Assembly: GCA_034423015.1 (NCBI GenBank)
Contig: DAOUJG010000036.1
Span: 1-64,000, forward strand
From: JAGWBJ01 sp034423015
Lineage (GTDB): Bacteria > Chloroflexota > Dehalococcoidia > Lucifugimonadales > JAGWBF01
DNA: 64,000 nt
Direction of reading: 5' to 3'
Position numbers and translations under genes: made by a program. Numbering within the stretch: the stretch's first letter is position 1; every line of letters begins with the position of its first letter. The notes under the pieces are model-generated. The model was not told the origin of the DNA, made no database searches, and was given only the letters and a program-made list of their open reading frames with translations. Shown piece by piece: positions 52,075 through 59,293 of the stretch.

Positions 52075-52108
52075 TCAAGTTGACACTCACTTGATGGTTT
52101 TGTAAAAT
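52075..52108 (+). promoter_or_regulatory. Strong promoter with embedded operator-like palindrome (fmdB-dtd)
   Basis: TTGACA (52080-52085), 17 bases, TAAAAT (52103-52108). An inverted repeat TCAAGT-N8-ACTTGA (52075-52080 and 52089-52094) brackets the -35, where a repressor would block polymerase. Confidence 0.7.
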
Positions 52109-52118
52109 AAAACCCGCT

Positions 52119-52143
52119 TAGCAGTCCTTCCTGAGGACTGCTA
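52119..52143 (+). promoter_or_regulatory. Leader hairpin before fmdB
   Basis: Perfect 9-bp inverted repeat TAGCAGTCC-TTCCTGA-GGACTGCTA just after the promoter, with no T-run. It could be an operator or an mRNA 5'-stabilising hairpin. Confidence 0.55.
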
Positions 52144-52172
52144 ATTGACGCCTTTGGCAAGGGGAGGTCACA

Positions 52173-52511
52173 TTGCCCCGCTACGAGTACGAGTGCGACG
52201 CTTGCGGACACAGGTTCGAGCTCCGGCAGGGGTTCGGGGCCGATAAGTTCACGGACTGCCCCCTCTGCAGCGGCCATTCCAGGCGGAAGTTTCACGCGGT
52301 CCCCATCATCTACAAGGGGACCGGTTTCTACACCACCGACTACGCCCACAAGAACTTCAGCGCTGTAGCCAAGAAGGAAGAGCAGGACGCCAAGGCCGAG
52401 AAGGAGCCGGCCAAGGCATCCAAGAACGGCTCCGACGGCGACAAGTCCGAGACCGGCAAGTCCAAGGAGAAGGCGGGCAAGGACAAGGCGGGGGCCGGCA
52501 AGGAGGCCTAG
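52173..52511 (+). CDS. FmdB-type zinc-ribbon protein
   Basis: 112 aa; TTG start with GGGGAGGT. N-terminal MPRYEYECDACGHRFEL and CPLCSG give the four Cys of the FmdB/CxxC regulatory zinc ribbon (residues ~8-38). The last ~55 residues are a Lys/Glu/Ala-rich disordered tail. FmdB proteins are suspected regulators or ribosome-associated factors; role not established. Five bases separate it from dtd. Confidence 0.88.
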   Translation: MPRYEYECDACGHRFELRQGFGADKFTDCPLCSGHSRRKFHAVPIIYKGTGFYTTDYAHKNFSAVAKKEEQDAKAEKEPAKASKNGSDGDKSETGKSKEKAGKDKAGAGKEA

Positions 52512-52516
52512 CCCGG

Positions 52517-52981
52517 TTGCGGGCCCTCATCCAGCGGGTGACACGGGCGTCGGTATCCGTGGACGGCGCGGAGGTCGGGACCGCAGGCGCGGGCCTCACG
52601 GTGATGCTGGGGGTGGCCAGGGAGGACGAGGAAGAGGACTCCCGCTACCTGGTCGACCGCATAGCCAACCTCAGGATCTTCTCCGACGATCAAAACAGGT
52701 TCAACCGCTCCGCCCTCGACGTGGGGGCGGAGCTTCTGGTTATAAGCCAGTTCACCCTGTACGCGGGCACCCGCAAGGGCCGGAGGCCCGACTTCACCCA
52801 GGCGGCCGAGCCCCAGCGGGCCGAGCGGCTCTACGAGCTGACCGTGGACCTGCTCCGGCAGAGGGGTCTGAGGGTGGAGACGGGGCGGTTCGGCGAGCAC
52901 ATGCTGGTGAGCCTGGAGAACGACGGTCCGGTGACCATCATGCTGGACAGCTCCGACCGGCTGCGGCCGCGCCGGGGCTAA
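52517..52981 (+). CDS. dtd: D-aminoacyl-tRNA deacylase
   Basis: 154 aa; TTG start giving MRALIQRVTRASVSVDG. The two hallmark motifs SQFTLYA (~78-84) and NDGPVTI (~136-142) are intact; the Gly-cisPro of the second forms the D-amino-acid pocket. It hydrolyses D-aminoacyl and mischarged glycyl tRNAs. Cotranscribed with fmdB; its stop overlaps the convergent DinB gene by four bases. Confidence 0.95.
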   Translation: MRALIQRVTRASVSVDGAEVGTAGAGLTVMLGVAREDEEEDSRYLVDRIANLRIFSDDQNRFNRSALDVGAELLVISQFTLYAGTRKGRRPDFTQAAEPQRAERLYELTVDLLRQRGLRVETGRFGEHMLVSLENDGPVTIMLDSSDRLRPRRG

Positions 52982-53505
52982 CGGTGCCAGCCCATGCCCC
53001 TGTAGAAGCCCCTCAGGTACGCGATCTGGCCGCCGTGAGCCACGGCGTCCCACACCATCTGGCCCAGGGCGTTGGCCACGGTCCTGGGCTCGGGCGCCGG
53101 CGGAATGACCTTGACCTCCGCCAGGTCCGCCTCCGTCGCGGAGGAGAGGTACCCGGCGGCGGCCTCACGCACCGCCTGATGGTAGCCCAGCTGCACCGAG
53201 AGGTCGGGAGGGCTCCACGAGGCAACCTGCTCCATGGTCCACCCCACTCCGCGGTCGTCGGGGTCGTCGCCCATTCCGAACCTCTGGTGCCAGCCGCCGG
53301 CGATCCATAGCTGGGGCCGGGACTGGAACCGGGTGTTGACGAAGGTGTCCACCACCCGGCTCATGTGCCACAGGATCCAGGCGATGGAGTTGCACTGCTC
53401 CGCGGGGATACGGTTTATGGTTTCCTGGTCCAGGCCCTCCATGGCGGAGTCCACCATGGCCCAGTTTCGCTGCAGGGTGCTGACCACCGATTCGGTCGGT
53501 GACAC
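52978..53505 (-). CDS. DinB-family four-helix protein
   Basis: 175 aa; GTG 53505 after GGGAGGTAG. The His triad expected for the metal site is seen as His in ILWHMSRVVD, and His in the C-terminal DAVAHGGQIAYLRG, with a third near WHQRF. Families of this fold include thiol-S-transferases and unknown metalloenzymes. Function unknown. Upstream of nadC's end by ~55 bp in the same strand. Confidence 0.82.
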   Translation of the reverse strand: MSPTESVVSTLQRNWAMVDSAMEGLDQETINRIPAEQCNSIAWILWHMSRVVDTFVNTRFQSRPQLWIAGGWHQRFGMGDDPDDRGVGWTMEQVASWSPPDLSVQLGYHQAVREAAAGYLSSATEADLAEVKVIPPAPEPRTVANALGQMVWDAVAHGGQIAYLRGFYRGMGWHR

Positions 53506-53559
53506 TTCGCTCTACCTCCCCTTTATCTGAGATCCGGGGCTCGCTATGGGAGCTCCCGG

Positions 53560-54414
53560 CTAGGAGAACTCCAGGTCCAGGCTGAGGTCCAGGGCCGTGG
53601 GCGAGTGGGTGAGGGCCCCGATGGAGATCAGGTCCACGCCGGTCTCCGCCACCGCCCGCACCGTATCCATGTCGATGCCTCCCGAGGCCTCCAGGACGGC
53701 GCGCCCGTCCACCAGCTCGACGGCCCGGGACATCTCCTCCGGGGACATGTTGTCCAGCAGGATGATGTGGGCGCCGGCCTCCAGCGCCTCCTCCAGCTCC
53801 TCCAGGTTGGTGACCTCCACCTCCACCTTGATGGTGTGAGGCGCCCGGGCCACGGCCCGCTCCACCGTCTCCCTGAGGCCCACGCCCCGGGACCTGCCGG
53901 CGGCGATGTGGTTGTCCTTGATCAGGATGCCGTCCGCCAGGTTCATGCGGTGGTTGGCCCCCCCGCCGGCGCGGACGGCGTACTTCTCCAGGTACCTGAG
54001 GCCCGGTACGGTCTTGCGGGTGTCGACGATCCTGGCCGGGAGGCCTCGGACCACGTCCACGTACCGGGAGGTGTCCGTGGCGATGCCGCTGAGGCGCTGG
54101 ATGAAGTTGAGGGCCGGCCGCTCGGCCCGGAGGATGGCCGAGGCGCTGCCTTCGACCAGGGCCGCCGCGTCTCCCGGGGAGAGGGGCGAGCCGTCCTCCA
54201 GCAGCGCCCGGGTCTCCAGGGATGGGTCCACACGGCTGAACACGGCAAGGCCAAGCTCCACGCCGGCCAGCACTCCCGTTGCCTTGGCCCGGATTATCCC
54301 CGTCCCCCGGAGGTCCGGGGGCACCAGGGCGTCGGTGGTGGGGTCGCTGAAGGCCTGGTCCTCGGACAGGGCCTGGTCGATGAGCCGTCGAACCTCGGGG
54401 GTGATGTGCAGCAC
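53560..54414 (-). CDS. nadC: Nicotinate-nucleotide pyrophosphorylase (carboxylating)
   Basis: 284 aa from GTG 54414, two bases after the VOC stop. Blocks: DTRKTVPGLRYLEKYAV and GGGANHRMNL (quinolinate/PRPP site), LIKDNHI, VEVEV and EASGGIDMDT. It converts quinolinate and PRPP to nicotinate mononucleotide. nadA lies ~1.5 kb upstream on the same strand, with a VOC gene and three small genes between; nadB is not in the window. Confidence 0.94.
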   Translation of the reverse strand: MLHITPEVRRLIDQALSEDQAFSDPTTDALVPPDLRGTGIIRAKATGVLAGVELGLAVFSRVDPSLETRALLEDGSPLSPGDAAALVEGSASAILRAERPALNFIQRLSGIATDTSRYVDVVRGLPARIVDTRKTVPGLRYLEKYAVRAGGGANHRMNLADGILIKDNHIAAGRSRGVGLRETVERAVARAPHTIKVEVEVTNLEELEEALEAGAHIILLDNMSPEEMSRAVELVDGRAVLEASGGIDMDTVRAVAETGVDLISIGALTHSPTALDLSLDLEFS

Positions 54415-54416
54415 GT

Positions 54417-54893
54417 CTACGCGGCGTTGGCCGGGGCCGGCTCGTCGTCCAGCTTCCAGGGGAAGCCGCCGCCCTCGAAGATCTGCTCCTGACGGGGCCA
54501 CCGCTCCCTGGGGAGCTCGTAGTACACCTCGTTGCCGTTGCCGTCTGGGTCCTGGAAGTAGACGCCCAGAGAGACGCCGTGGTCCGCCACACGGGTCTCC
54601 AAACCCCTCTCCCTGATCCGGCCGTACAGCTCCTTCAGGTCCTGGAACGACTCCATCCGCCAGGCGATGTGGTTGAGGCCCACCCGGTTGGCGTCCGGCC
54701 CGGCGGCGTCGGGCCCGAGCTGAATGAGGGCGATCTCGTGGGACTGCTCCAGGTCCGCCGACATGAACACGGCGCGGCCCGGCCTGCGCTCGTAGACGTG
54801 GAGGCCCAGAAGGTCGCCGTAGAACTCCGCCGACCGCTCCGCGTCGCGCACGTACAGGTTCACGTGTCCCAGGTACTTGGGCTTGTAGGTCAT
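54417..54893 (-). CDS. VOC-family protein (extradiol dioxygenase-like)
   Basis: 158 aa. Metal ligands: His in YLGHVNLYVRD (~residue 10), His in GLNHIAWRM (~75) and Glu in GNEVYYELP (~124), the 2-His-1-Glu arrangement of catechol-2,3-dioxygenase-like proteins. The length of one module pair suggests a dimer. Reaction unknown. The C-terminal ~30 residues (EQIFEGGGFPWKLDD) are often seen in this branch. It probably shares a transcript with nadC. Confidence 0.87.
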   Translation of the reverse strand: MTYKPKYLGHVNLYVRDAERSAEFYGDLLGLHVYERRPGRAVFMSADLEQSHEIALIQLGPDAAGPDANRVGLNHIAWRMESFQDLKELYGRIRERGLETRVADHGVSLGVYFQDPDGNGNEVYYELPRERWPRQEQIFEGGGFPWKLDDEPAPANAA

Positions 54894-54927
54894 CTCCCTA
54901 CCTCCCGCGACGCGTTATTGGGGCTGA

Positions 54928-55149
54928 CTACTCTCCCGGGGTGTGTTTGATGGAGCCGTCTTCCAGCAGGTGGTAGATGTCCAGCCTTTCGGTCCGCCAG
55001 AAGGGGCGTTCGCGCAGGACTCCTTTGGCCTGACACACTTCAAGCTCGACGACGTTTATCTTGTTGTAGCGAACGAGCCGTTTCGATACAGCCTCGAGAT
55101 TGACCGTTACCGGACGCAGTATGCTGCTAAGTATCCTCGGCCAATCCAT
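54928..55149 (-). CDS. Small unknown protein C of the 54.9-55.8 kb cassette
   Basis: 73 aa; ATG 55149 has GGAG four bases upstream and lies 23 bases inside gene B, in another frame. Charged (RLVRYNKINVVELEV, REPFWRTERLD-like region) with no recognised domain; the end reads LLEDGSIKHTPGE. Lower GC than nadC and nadA. Confidence 0.55.
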   Translation of the reverse strand: MDWPRILSSILRPVTVNLEAVSKRLVRYNKINVVELEVCQAKGVLRERPFWRTERLDIYHLLEDGSIKHTPGE

Positions 55150-55363
55150 ATATCTCCACTTCCGTATCGCTGACTCTTCGATAGATATATGGCCTCTGTT
55201 TCAGCTCTGCCAAGTAGAATCTGCCAAGCGCCATGTCTGCGGGCCGAAACAGGACCGAGTCGCCTTGAACCTCGACGGGTTGCCGTAGCAACTGCCGAGG
55301 ATAGGGTACCGTTACCCGGCGGGGTCCGAGCTCTCTGACATCACGTAGAAGGTTGGCGGGCAT
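55127..55363 (-). CDS. Small unknown protein B of the cassette
   Basis: 78 aa; ATG 55363 overlaps gene A's stop (TGATG) and has AAAGGA upstream, so translation is coupled. Contains PRRVTVPYPRQLL and DTEVEIYGLAED; no known family. Overlaps gene C by 23 bp. Confidence 0.6.
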   Translation of the reverse strand: MPANLLRDVRELGPRRVTVPYPRQLLRQPVEVQGDSVLFRPADMALGRFYLAELKQRPYIYRRVSDTEVEIYGLAEDT

Positions 55364-55800
55364 CAGTCGCGTCCTTTCAACTTCCTGCTGGATAGGCAAG
55401 CAGTGGCCAAGTTGCGGCGGAACTGCTCCAGGTTCTCGTGGTCGACTGCTTGCCCGTAGATCATTCCCGTTGTGCCTCCACTCTCAAAGGCCAGTACATA
55501 TGGGCTACGTTCATGTGACACTCTTAACAGAGTCACTGCGGAAACCGAGTCCAAAAGAGTATGCCCCGCTGCAGACTGGGCGCCATTGTCCCAAACCGCG
55601 TAGTTGTAAAGCCCCCGATGCCCCACGACGAAGATGTCAATGTTCAGGCCCTCATCCTCGTACGCTGGTCCTTGCCAAACTGAGTGGTCTATGTAAGCGT
55701 CGTCGCCGACGAGCCTTGCGATGGCACCAGCCGCATCATCGGGGTCCAGGCCGGCCGAGCTACACGCCTCAGCGATTGCGGCAGACAACTCTGTAGGCAT
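55363..55800 (-). CDS. Unknown protein A of the cassette
   Basis: 145 aa from ATG 55800 (TTG 55818 possible; neither has a clear ribosome site). A helical, acidic N-terminus (SAAIAEACSSAGLDPDDAAGA) is followed by alternating beta-like strands (IDIFVVGHRGLYNYAVW, SAVTLLRVSHERSPYVLAF), which might be a PH-like or small barrel fold. No confident family. First of three overlapping genes with visibly lower GC, inserted between nadA and the VOC/nadC pair. Confidence 0.6.
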   Translation of the reverse strand: MPTELSAAIAEACSSAGLDPDDAAGAIARLVGDDAYIDHSVWQGPAYEDEGLNIDIFVVGHRGLYNYAVWDNGAQSAAGHTLLDSVSAVTLLRVSHERSPYVLAFESGGTTGMIYGQAVDHENLEQFRRNLATACLSSRKLKGRD

Positions 55801-55890
55801 TGCCACTGCTAGCAACAACCCCGTAGATGCGATGGACCAGTTGAGGTTGCCATATCCGTGTTCCGACCTAGCCGAGTCTGGGGCGCCCCC

Positions 55891-57096
55891 CTACACCACC
55901 TGGAGCATGCGCTCCAGGGCGATGCGGGAGTGGTGGCGGGTCTCGTCGTCCACCACGATCTGGTTTATGACGACGCCCTCCGCAAGCCCCTCCAGTACCC
56001 ACAGCAGGTATGCCGGGTGTATGCGGTACATGGTGGAGCAGGGGCACACCACCGGGTCCAGGCAGAACACCGTCTTGTCCGGGTTCTGCCTGGCCAGCCG
56101 GTTCACCAGGCTTATCTCGGTGCCTATGCCCCACACGCTGCCCGCCGGGGCGTCGTTGATGACCTTGCGGATGACCTCGGTGGAGCCGTCCATGTCCGCG
56201 GCCTGCACCACCTCCATCGTGCACTCGGGGTGGGCGATGATCTTCACGTCGGGGAAACGCTCCCTGGCGGCCTCGATCTGTCGGGTGGTGAAACGGGTGT
56301 GCACCGAGCAGTGGCCCTGCCACAGGACGAGTTTCGCCTGCTCGAGCCGGGCGGGGGTGTTGCCCCCCAGGGGCTTGAAGGGGTTCCAGGTGACCATCTC
56401 CTCCAGTTTCAGCCCCAGCTTCAGGCCGGTGTTGCGGCCCAGGTGCTGGTCTGGCAGGAACAGCACTCGCGGGGAGCGCCGGTAGCTCCACTCCAGGGCC
56501 GCAACGGCGTTGGCCGAGGTGCATATGATGCCCCCGTGCCTGCCGCACAGGGCCTTCAGCCCCGCTATGGTGTTCATGTATGCCATGGGGATGATCCCGT
56601 CGTCTCCCAGGAGGTCGGTCAGGTCGTCCCAGGCGTCCAGCACGTCGTGCATGGGGGCCATGTCCGCCATGGAGCAGCCGGCCGCCAGGTTGGGGAGGAT
56701 CACCTTCTGGTGGGGACCGCACAGCACGCAGGCGGTCTCGGCCATGAAATGGACGCCGCAGAACACTATGTAGTCCGACTCGGGGTGGGAAGCCGCGTCC
56801 CGGGACAGCTTGAAGGAGTCGCCCTGGTAGTCGGCGTACTTGATGACCTCTTCACGCTGGTAGTGGTGCCCCAGGATGGTGACCTTCGACCCCAACTCCT
56901 GCCGGACCCGCCCGATGCGTTGGTCCAGCTCTTCGGCGCTCAGGTGCAGGTAGTCGGTGGGGATGCGCTGCCAGCGCACGTTGACCTTCAGCTCCTCCGC
57001 CAGCGCCTTGGCCTTCAGCTCGTCTTCCGGACGGCAAAAGGCGGAGTGCTCGATCTCCGTTATCGGCACGAAGGGCCGCTTAGCTCCGGTGACCAA
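55891..57096 (-). CDS. nadA: Quinolinate synthase
   Basis: 401 aa, TTG start. The three Fe-S Cys positions are in IVFCGVHFMAETA, CTSANAV and the C-terminal CLDPVVCPCSTMYR. ILGHHYQREEV, DYQGDSF and HPECTMEV are further NadA blocks. It condenses iminoaspartate with dihydroxyacetone phosphate. Eleven bases after miaB, so probably cotranscribed with it. Confidence 0.95.
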   Translation of the reverse strand: MVTGAKRPFVPITEIEHSAFCRPEDELKAKALAEELKVNVRWQRIPTDYLHLSAEELDQRIGRVRQELGSKVTILGHHYQREEVIKYADYQGDSFKLSRDAASHPESDYIVFCGVHFMAETACVLCGPHQKVILPNLAAGCSMADMAPMHDVLDAWDDLTDLLGDDGIIPMAYMNTIAGLKALCGRHGGIICTSANAVAALEWSYRRSPRVLFLPDQHLGRNTGLKLGLKLEEMVTWNPFKPLGGNTPARLEQAKLVLWQGHCSVHTRFTTRQIEAARERFPDVKIIAHPECTMEVVQAADMDGSTEVIRKVINDAPAGSVWGIGTEISLVNRLARQNPDKTVFCLDPVVCPCSTMYRIHPAYLLWVLEGLAEGVVINQIVVDDETRHHSRIALERMLQVV

Positions 57097-57107
57097 AGCC
57101 CATCCCC

Positions 57108-58400
57108 CTATGCCGGAGCCGCCACGCCCGCCGGTACGCCCTGAAGCGACCAGGGGCCGGTTTTGGTTATCTCGACCATCGCCAAGTCTCCCAGACGGTC
57201 CCTCTCATCCTCGAAGAAGACAAGCTTATCACTCTTGGTGCGTCCCTGCCACCTGCCCTTGTTGCGGCCGTCGACCAGCACCTCCACCGACCGGCCCAGC
57301 AGCTTGGCGTTCTTGCGCGCCAGTATCTCGGCCTGGAGACGGTCCAGCTCCTTGAGGCGGTACGACTTCTCCTCGGCGGAGACGTCGTCGGGCATCCGGC
57401 GGGCCGCGATGGTCCCCGGGCGGGTGGAGTAGGCGGCCGTGTGCACCTTGTCGAACTCCACCTCACGCACCACGTCGAGGGTCCGGCCGTACTGCTCCCG
57501 GGTCTCCCCCGGGAACCCTACGATGACGTCGGTGCTGAGGGAGACCCCCGGGATGGCGGCGCGGATGGTGTGGACCAGGTCCAGGTACTCCCTTCGGGTG
57601 TAACGCCGCCGCATCCGGGCAAGGACCTCGTCGTCCCCCGCCTGGATGGGTATGTTCACGTGGTCGCATACCTTGTCCAGCGACGCGACGGCCTCGATTA
57701 TGCGGGCGCTCATGAACATTGGGTGGGAGGTGAGGAAGCGCAGGCGCGCGAGACCGTCGATGGGGGCCAGCGCGTACAACAGGTCGGCCAGGTCGGGGGC
57801 GCCGGGCAGGTCCTGACCGTAGGCGTCCACCGTCTGCCCAAGCAGGGTCACCTCCCGCACTCCCCGTTGGACCAGAAGCTCCACCTCCCTCACCACCTCG
57901 TCCACGGGCCGGCTTGCCTGGCGGCCCCGGCGGTAGGGGATGATGCAGAAGGTGCACATCAGGTCACAGCCGTGAATGACTGGCACGTAGCTGGTCACCG
58001 AGGGCCTCTCCGGGGCCAGGTTTCCCACGCACCCCTCCCAGTCCAGGCCCATCCGTTCGCCCAGCAGGTCCAGGAGCGGGCCGTACTGCTGGGGCCGCAT
58101 GAAGGCGTCCACGTGGGGGAACCGGGCCCGCAGGTCGTCGGTCTTGTGGTCCACCATGCAGCCCATGAGGGCCACCACACGGCCCTCCCTGGCCTGCTTC
58201 AAGGGCTTCATCAGGCCCAGGGTGCCCACCACCTTGTCCTCGGCGCTCTGGCGGACGACGCAAGAGTTGAGGACGATCACGTCGGCGTCCCTGGGCTTGT
58301 CCGCCGACTCCAGGCCCAGGTGCTCCAGGGCTGTGGCCAGCCGCTGGGAGTCGGCCACGTTCATCTGGCAGCCGATGGTCCAAATATGATAGGTGTTCAT
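57108..58400 (-). CDS. miaB: tRNA-2-methylthio-N6-dimethylallyladenosine synthase
   Basis: 430 aa. The UPF0004 N-terminal cluster uses Cys in TIGCQMN, LNSCVVR and LMGCMV. The radical SAM triad is CDLMCTFC (~residues 145-152), and the C-terminal TRAM domain starts near LLGRSVEVLVDG. It adds the methylthio group at A37 of tRNAs reading UNN codons. No ribosome site is evident at ATG 58400; tRNA-Ser lies 22 bp upstream on the same strand. Confidence 0.95.
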   Translation of the reverse strand: MNTYHIWTIGCQMNVADSQRLATALEHLGLESADKPRDADVIVLNSCVVRQSAEDKVVGTLGLMKPLKQAREGRVVALMGCMVDHKTDDLRARFPHVDAFMRPQQYGPLLDLLGERMGLDWEGCVGNLAPERPSVTSYVPVIHGCDLMCTFCIIPYRRGRQASRPVDEVVREVELLVQRGVREVTLLGQTVDAYGQDLPGAPDLADLLYALAPIDGLARLRFLTSHPMFMSARIIEAVASLDKVCDHVNIPIQAGDDEVLARMRRRYTRREYLDLVHTIRAAIPGVSLSTDVIVGFPGETREQYGRTLDVVREVEFDKVHTAAYSTRPGTIAARRMPDDVSAEEKSYRLKELDRLQAEILARKNAKLLGRSVEVLVDGRNKGRWQGRTKSDKLVFFEDERDRLGDLAMVEITKTGPWSLQGVPAGVAAPA

Positions 58401-58422
58401 ATGAAGGGCAACTTGTTGGACA

Positions 58423-58514
58423 TGGCGGAGGGAATGGGATTCGAACCCATGAGTCCGGTTTCCCGGACTAAGCGCTTAGCAGGCGCCCGCACTAGACCAC
58501 TATGCGATCCCTCC
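58423..58514 (-). tRNA. tRNA-Ser(GCT)
   Basis: 92 nt including encoded CCA (58425-58423). Acceptor GGAGGGA pairs with TCCCTCC; anticodon stem GGCGC/GCGCT (one G-U) encloses CTGCTAA, anticodon GCT (58480-58478). The long variable arm AGTCCGG-GAAA-CCGGACT and T-arm GGGTTCGAATCCC confirm a class II serine tRNA. Confidence 0.95.
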
Positions 58515-58530
58515 CCCTGTTGCAACGTTA

Positions 58531-58536
58531 ATTATA
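58531..58536 (-). promoter_or_regulatory. -10 box for tRNA-Ser
   Basis: Perfect TATAAT on the minus strand, about 17 bases before the tRNA 5' end. No convincing -35. Apart from this and the promoter at 58765, the stretch 58515-58825 shows nothing. Confidence 0.5.
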
Positions 58537-58764
58537 TCACCTCGGCGGGGGGCAAGGCAGGGGCGACGGGACGTCCATCCGGGCAGTGCCAGCACCCTCC
58601 ATGCTGTTCCCCGCCGTCCGCATTTCGTCTCCAGATGCCGGATCTGCGACGACCATCGGCCTCTTTGTGGTATGCGCAACCGACCATCAGTTGGTGAACA
58701 GGTAGAGTAGTTCGTCCAGTTTAGAAGGTTGTGTCGAACGCTATCTGTCGAAGGGGGGCCGCCA

Positions 58765-58793
58765 TTGACACAATTCGTACCTTGCCCTATTCT
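58765..58793 (+). promoter_or_regulatory. Promoter of the Lrp-aconitase operon
   Basis: TTGACA (58765-58770), 17 bases, TATTCT (58788-58793), about 33 bases before the ATG at 58826. Confidence 0.65.
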
Positions 58794-58825
58794 GGTCTGT
58801 AGAAAGTTTCAGGAGGAACGACGGT

Positions 58826-59266
58826 ATGGATGAACTGGACCAGAGGATCATCGCCCTCCTTCAGGCGGACGGAAGGGCGTCCAATGCCAAGATCGCCCGG
58901 GAGGTGGGCGTAAGCGAAGGCACCGTGAGACGCAGGCTGCGCCGCCTGATCGACGGCGACGTGATACAGGTGATCGCCGTTCCCAACCTGGAGCAGATGG
59001 GCTACGGCACCGCGGCCCTGGTCGGCATCCAGACGGGACCCGGCATGGTGGACGACGTGGCCGCCGCCATCGGCGCCCTGGACGAGGCCCACTACGTCGC
59101 CATCACCACGGGCGCCTACGACATCTTTACCTGGGTCGGGCTGGAGTCGCCTGAGAAGCTGGGCAACTTCCTCCGGGGAAAGGTGGGCACCATCCCCGGC
59201 GTAACCCGCACCGAGACCTTCGTGAACCTGGCCATCAAGAAGCGCACCTATGGCCTAGTCCTGTAG
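58826..59266 (+). CDS. Lrp/AsnC-family transcriptional regulator
   Basis: 146 aa; ATG after AGGAGGAACGACGGT. The N-terminal winged helix reads LDQRIIALLQADGRASNAKIAREVGVSE, then TVRRRLRRL (recognition helix). The C-terminal RAM ligand-binding domain (~65-146) has AHYVAITTGAYDIF. Such proteins form octamers that sense amino acids. The aconitase gene starts 27 bp downstream, so the regulator may control it and itself. Confidence 0.92.
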   Translation: MDELDQRIIALLQADGRASNAKIAREVGVSEGTVRRRLRRLIDGDVIQVIAVPNLEQMGYGTAALVGIQTGPGMVDDVAAAIGALDEAHYVAITTGAYDIFTWVGLESPEKLGNFLRGKVGTIPGVTRTETFVNLAIKKRTYGLVL

Positions 59267-59293
59267 GGCAAGGGTCGACAGGAGGACCGCGGC

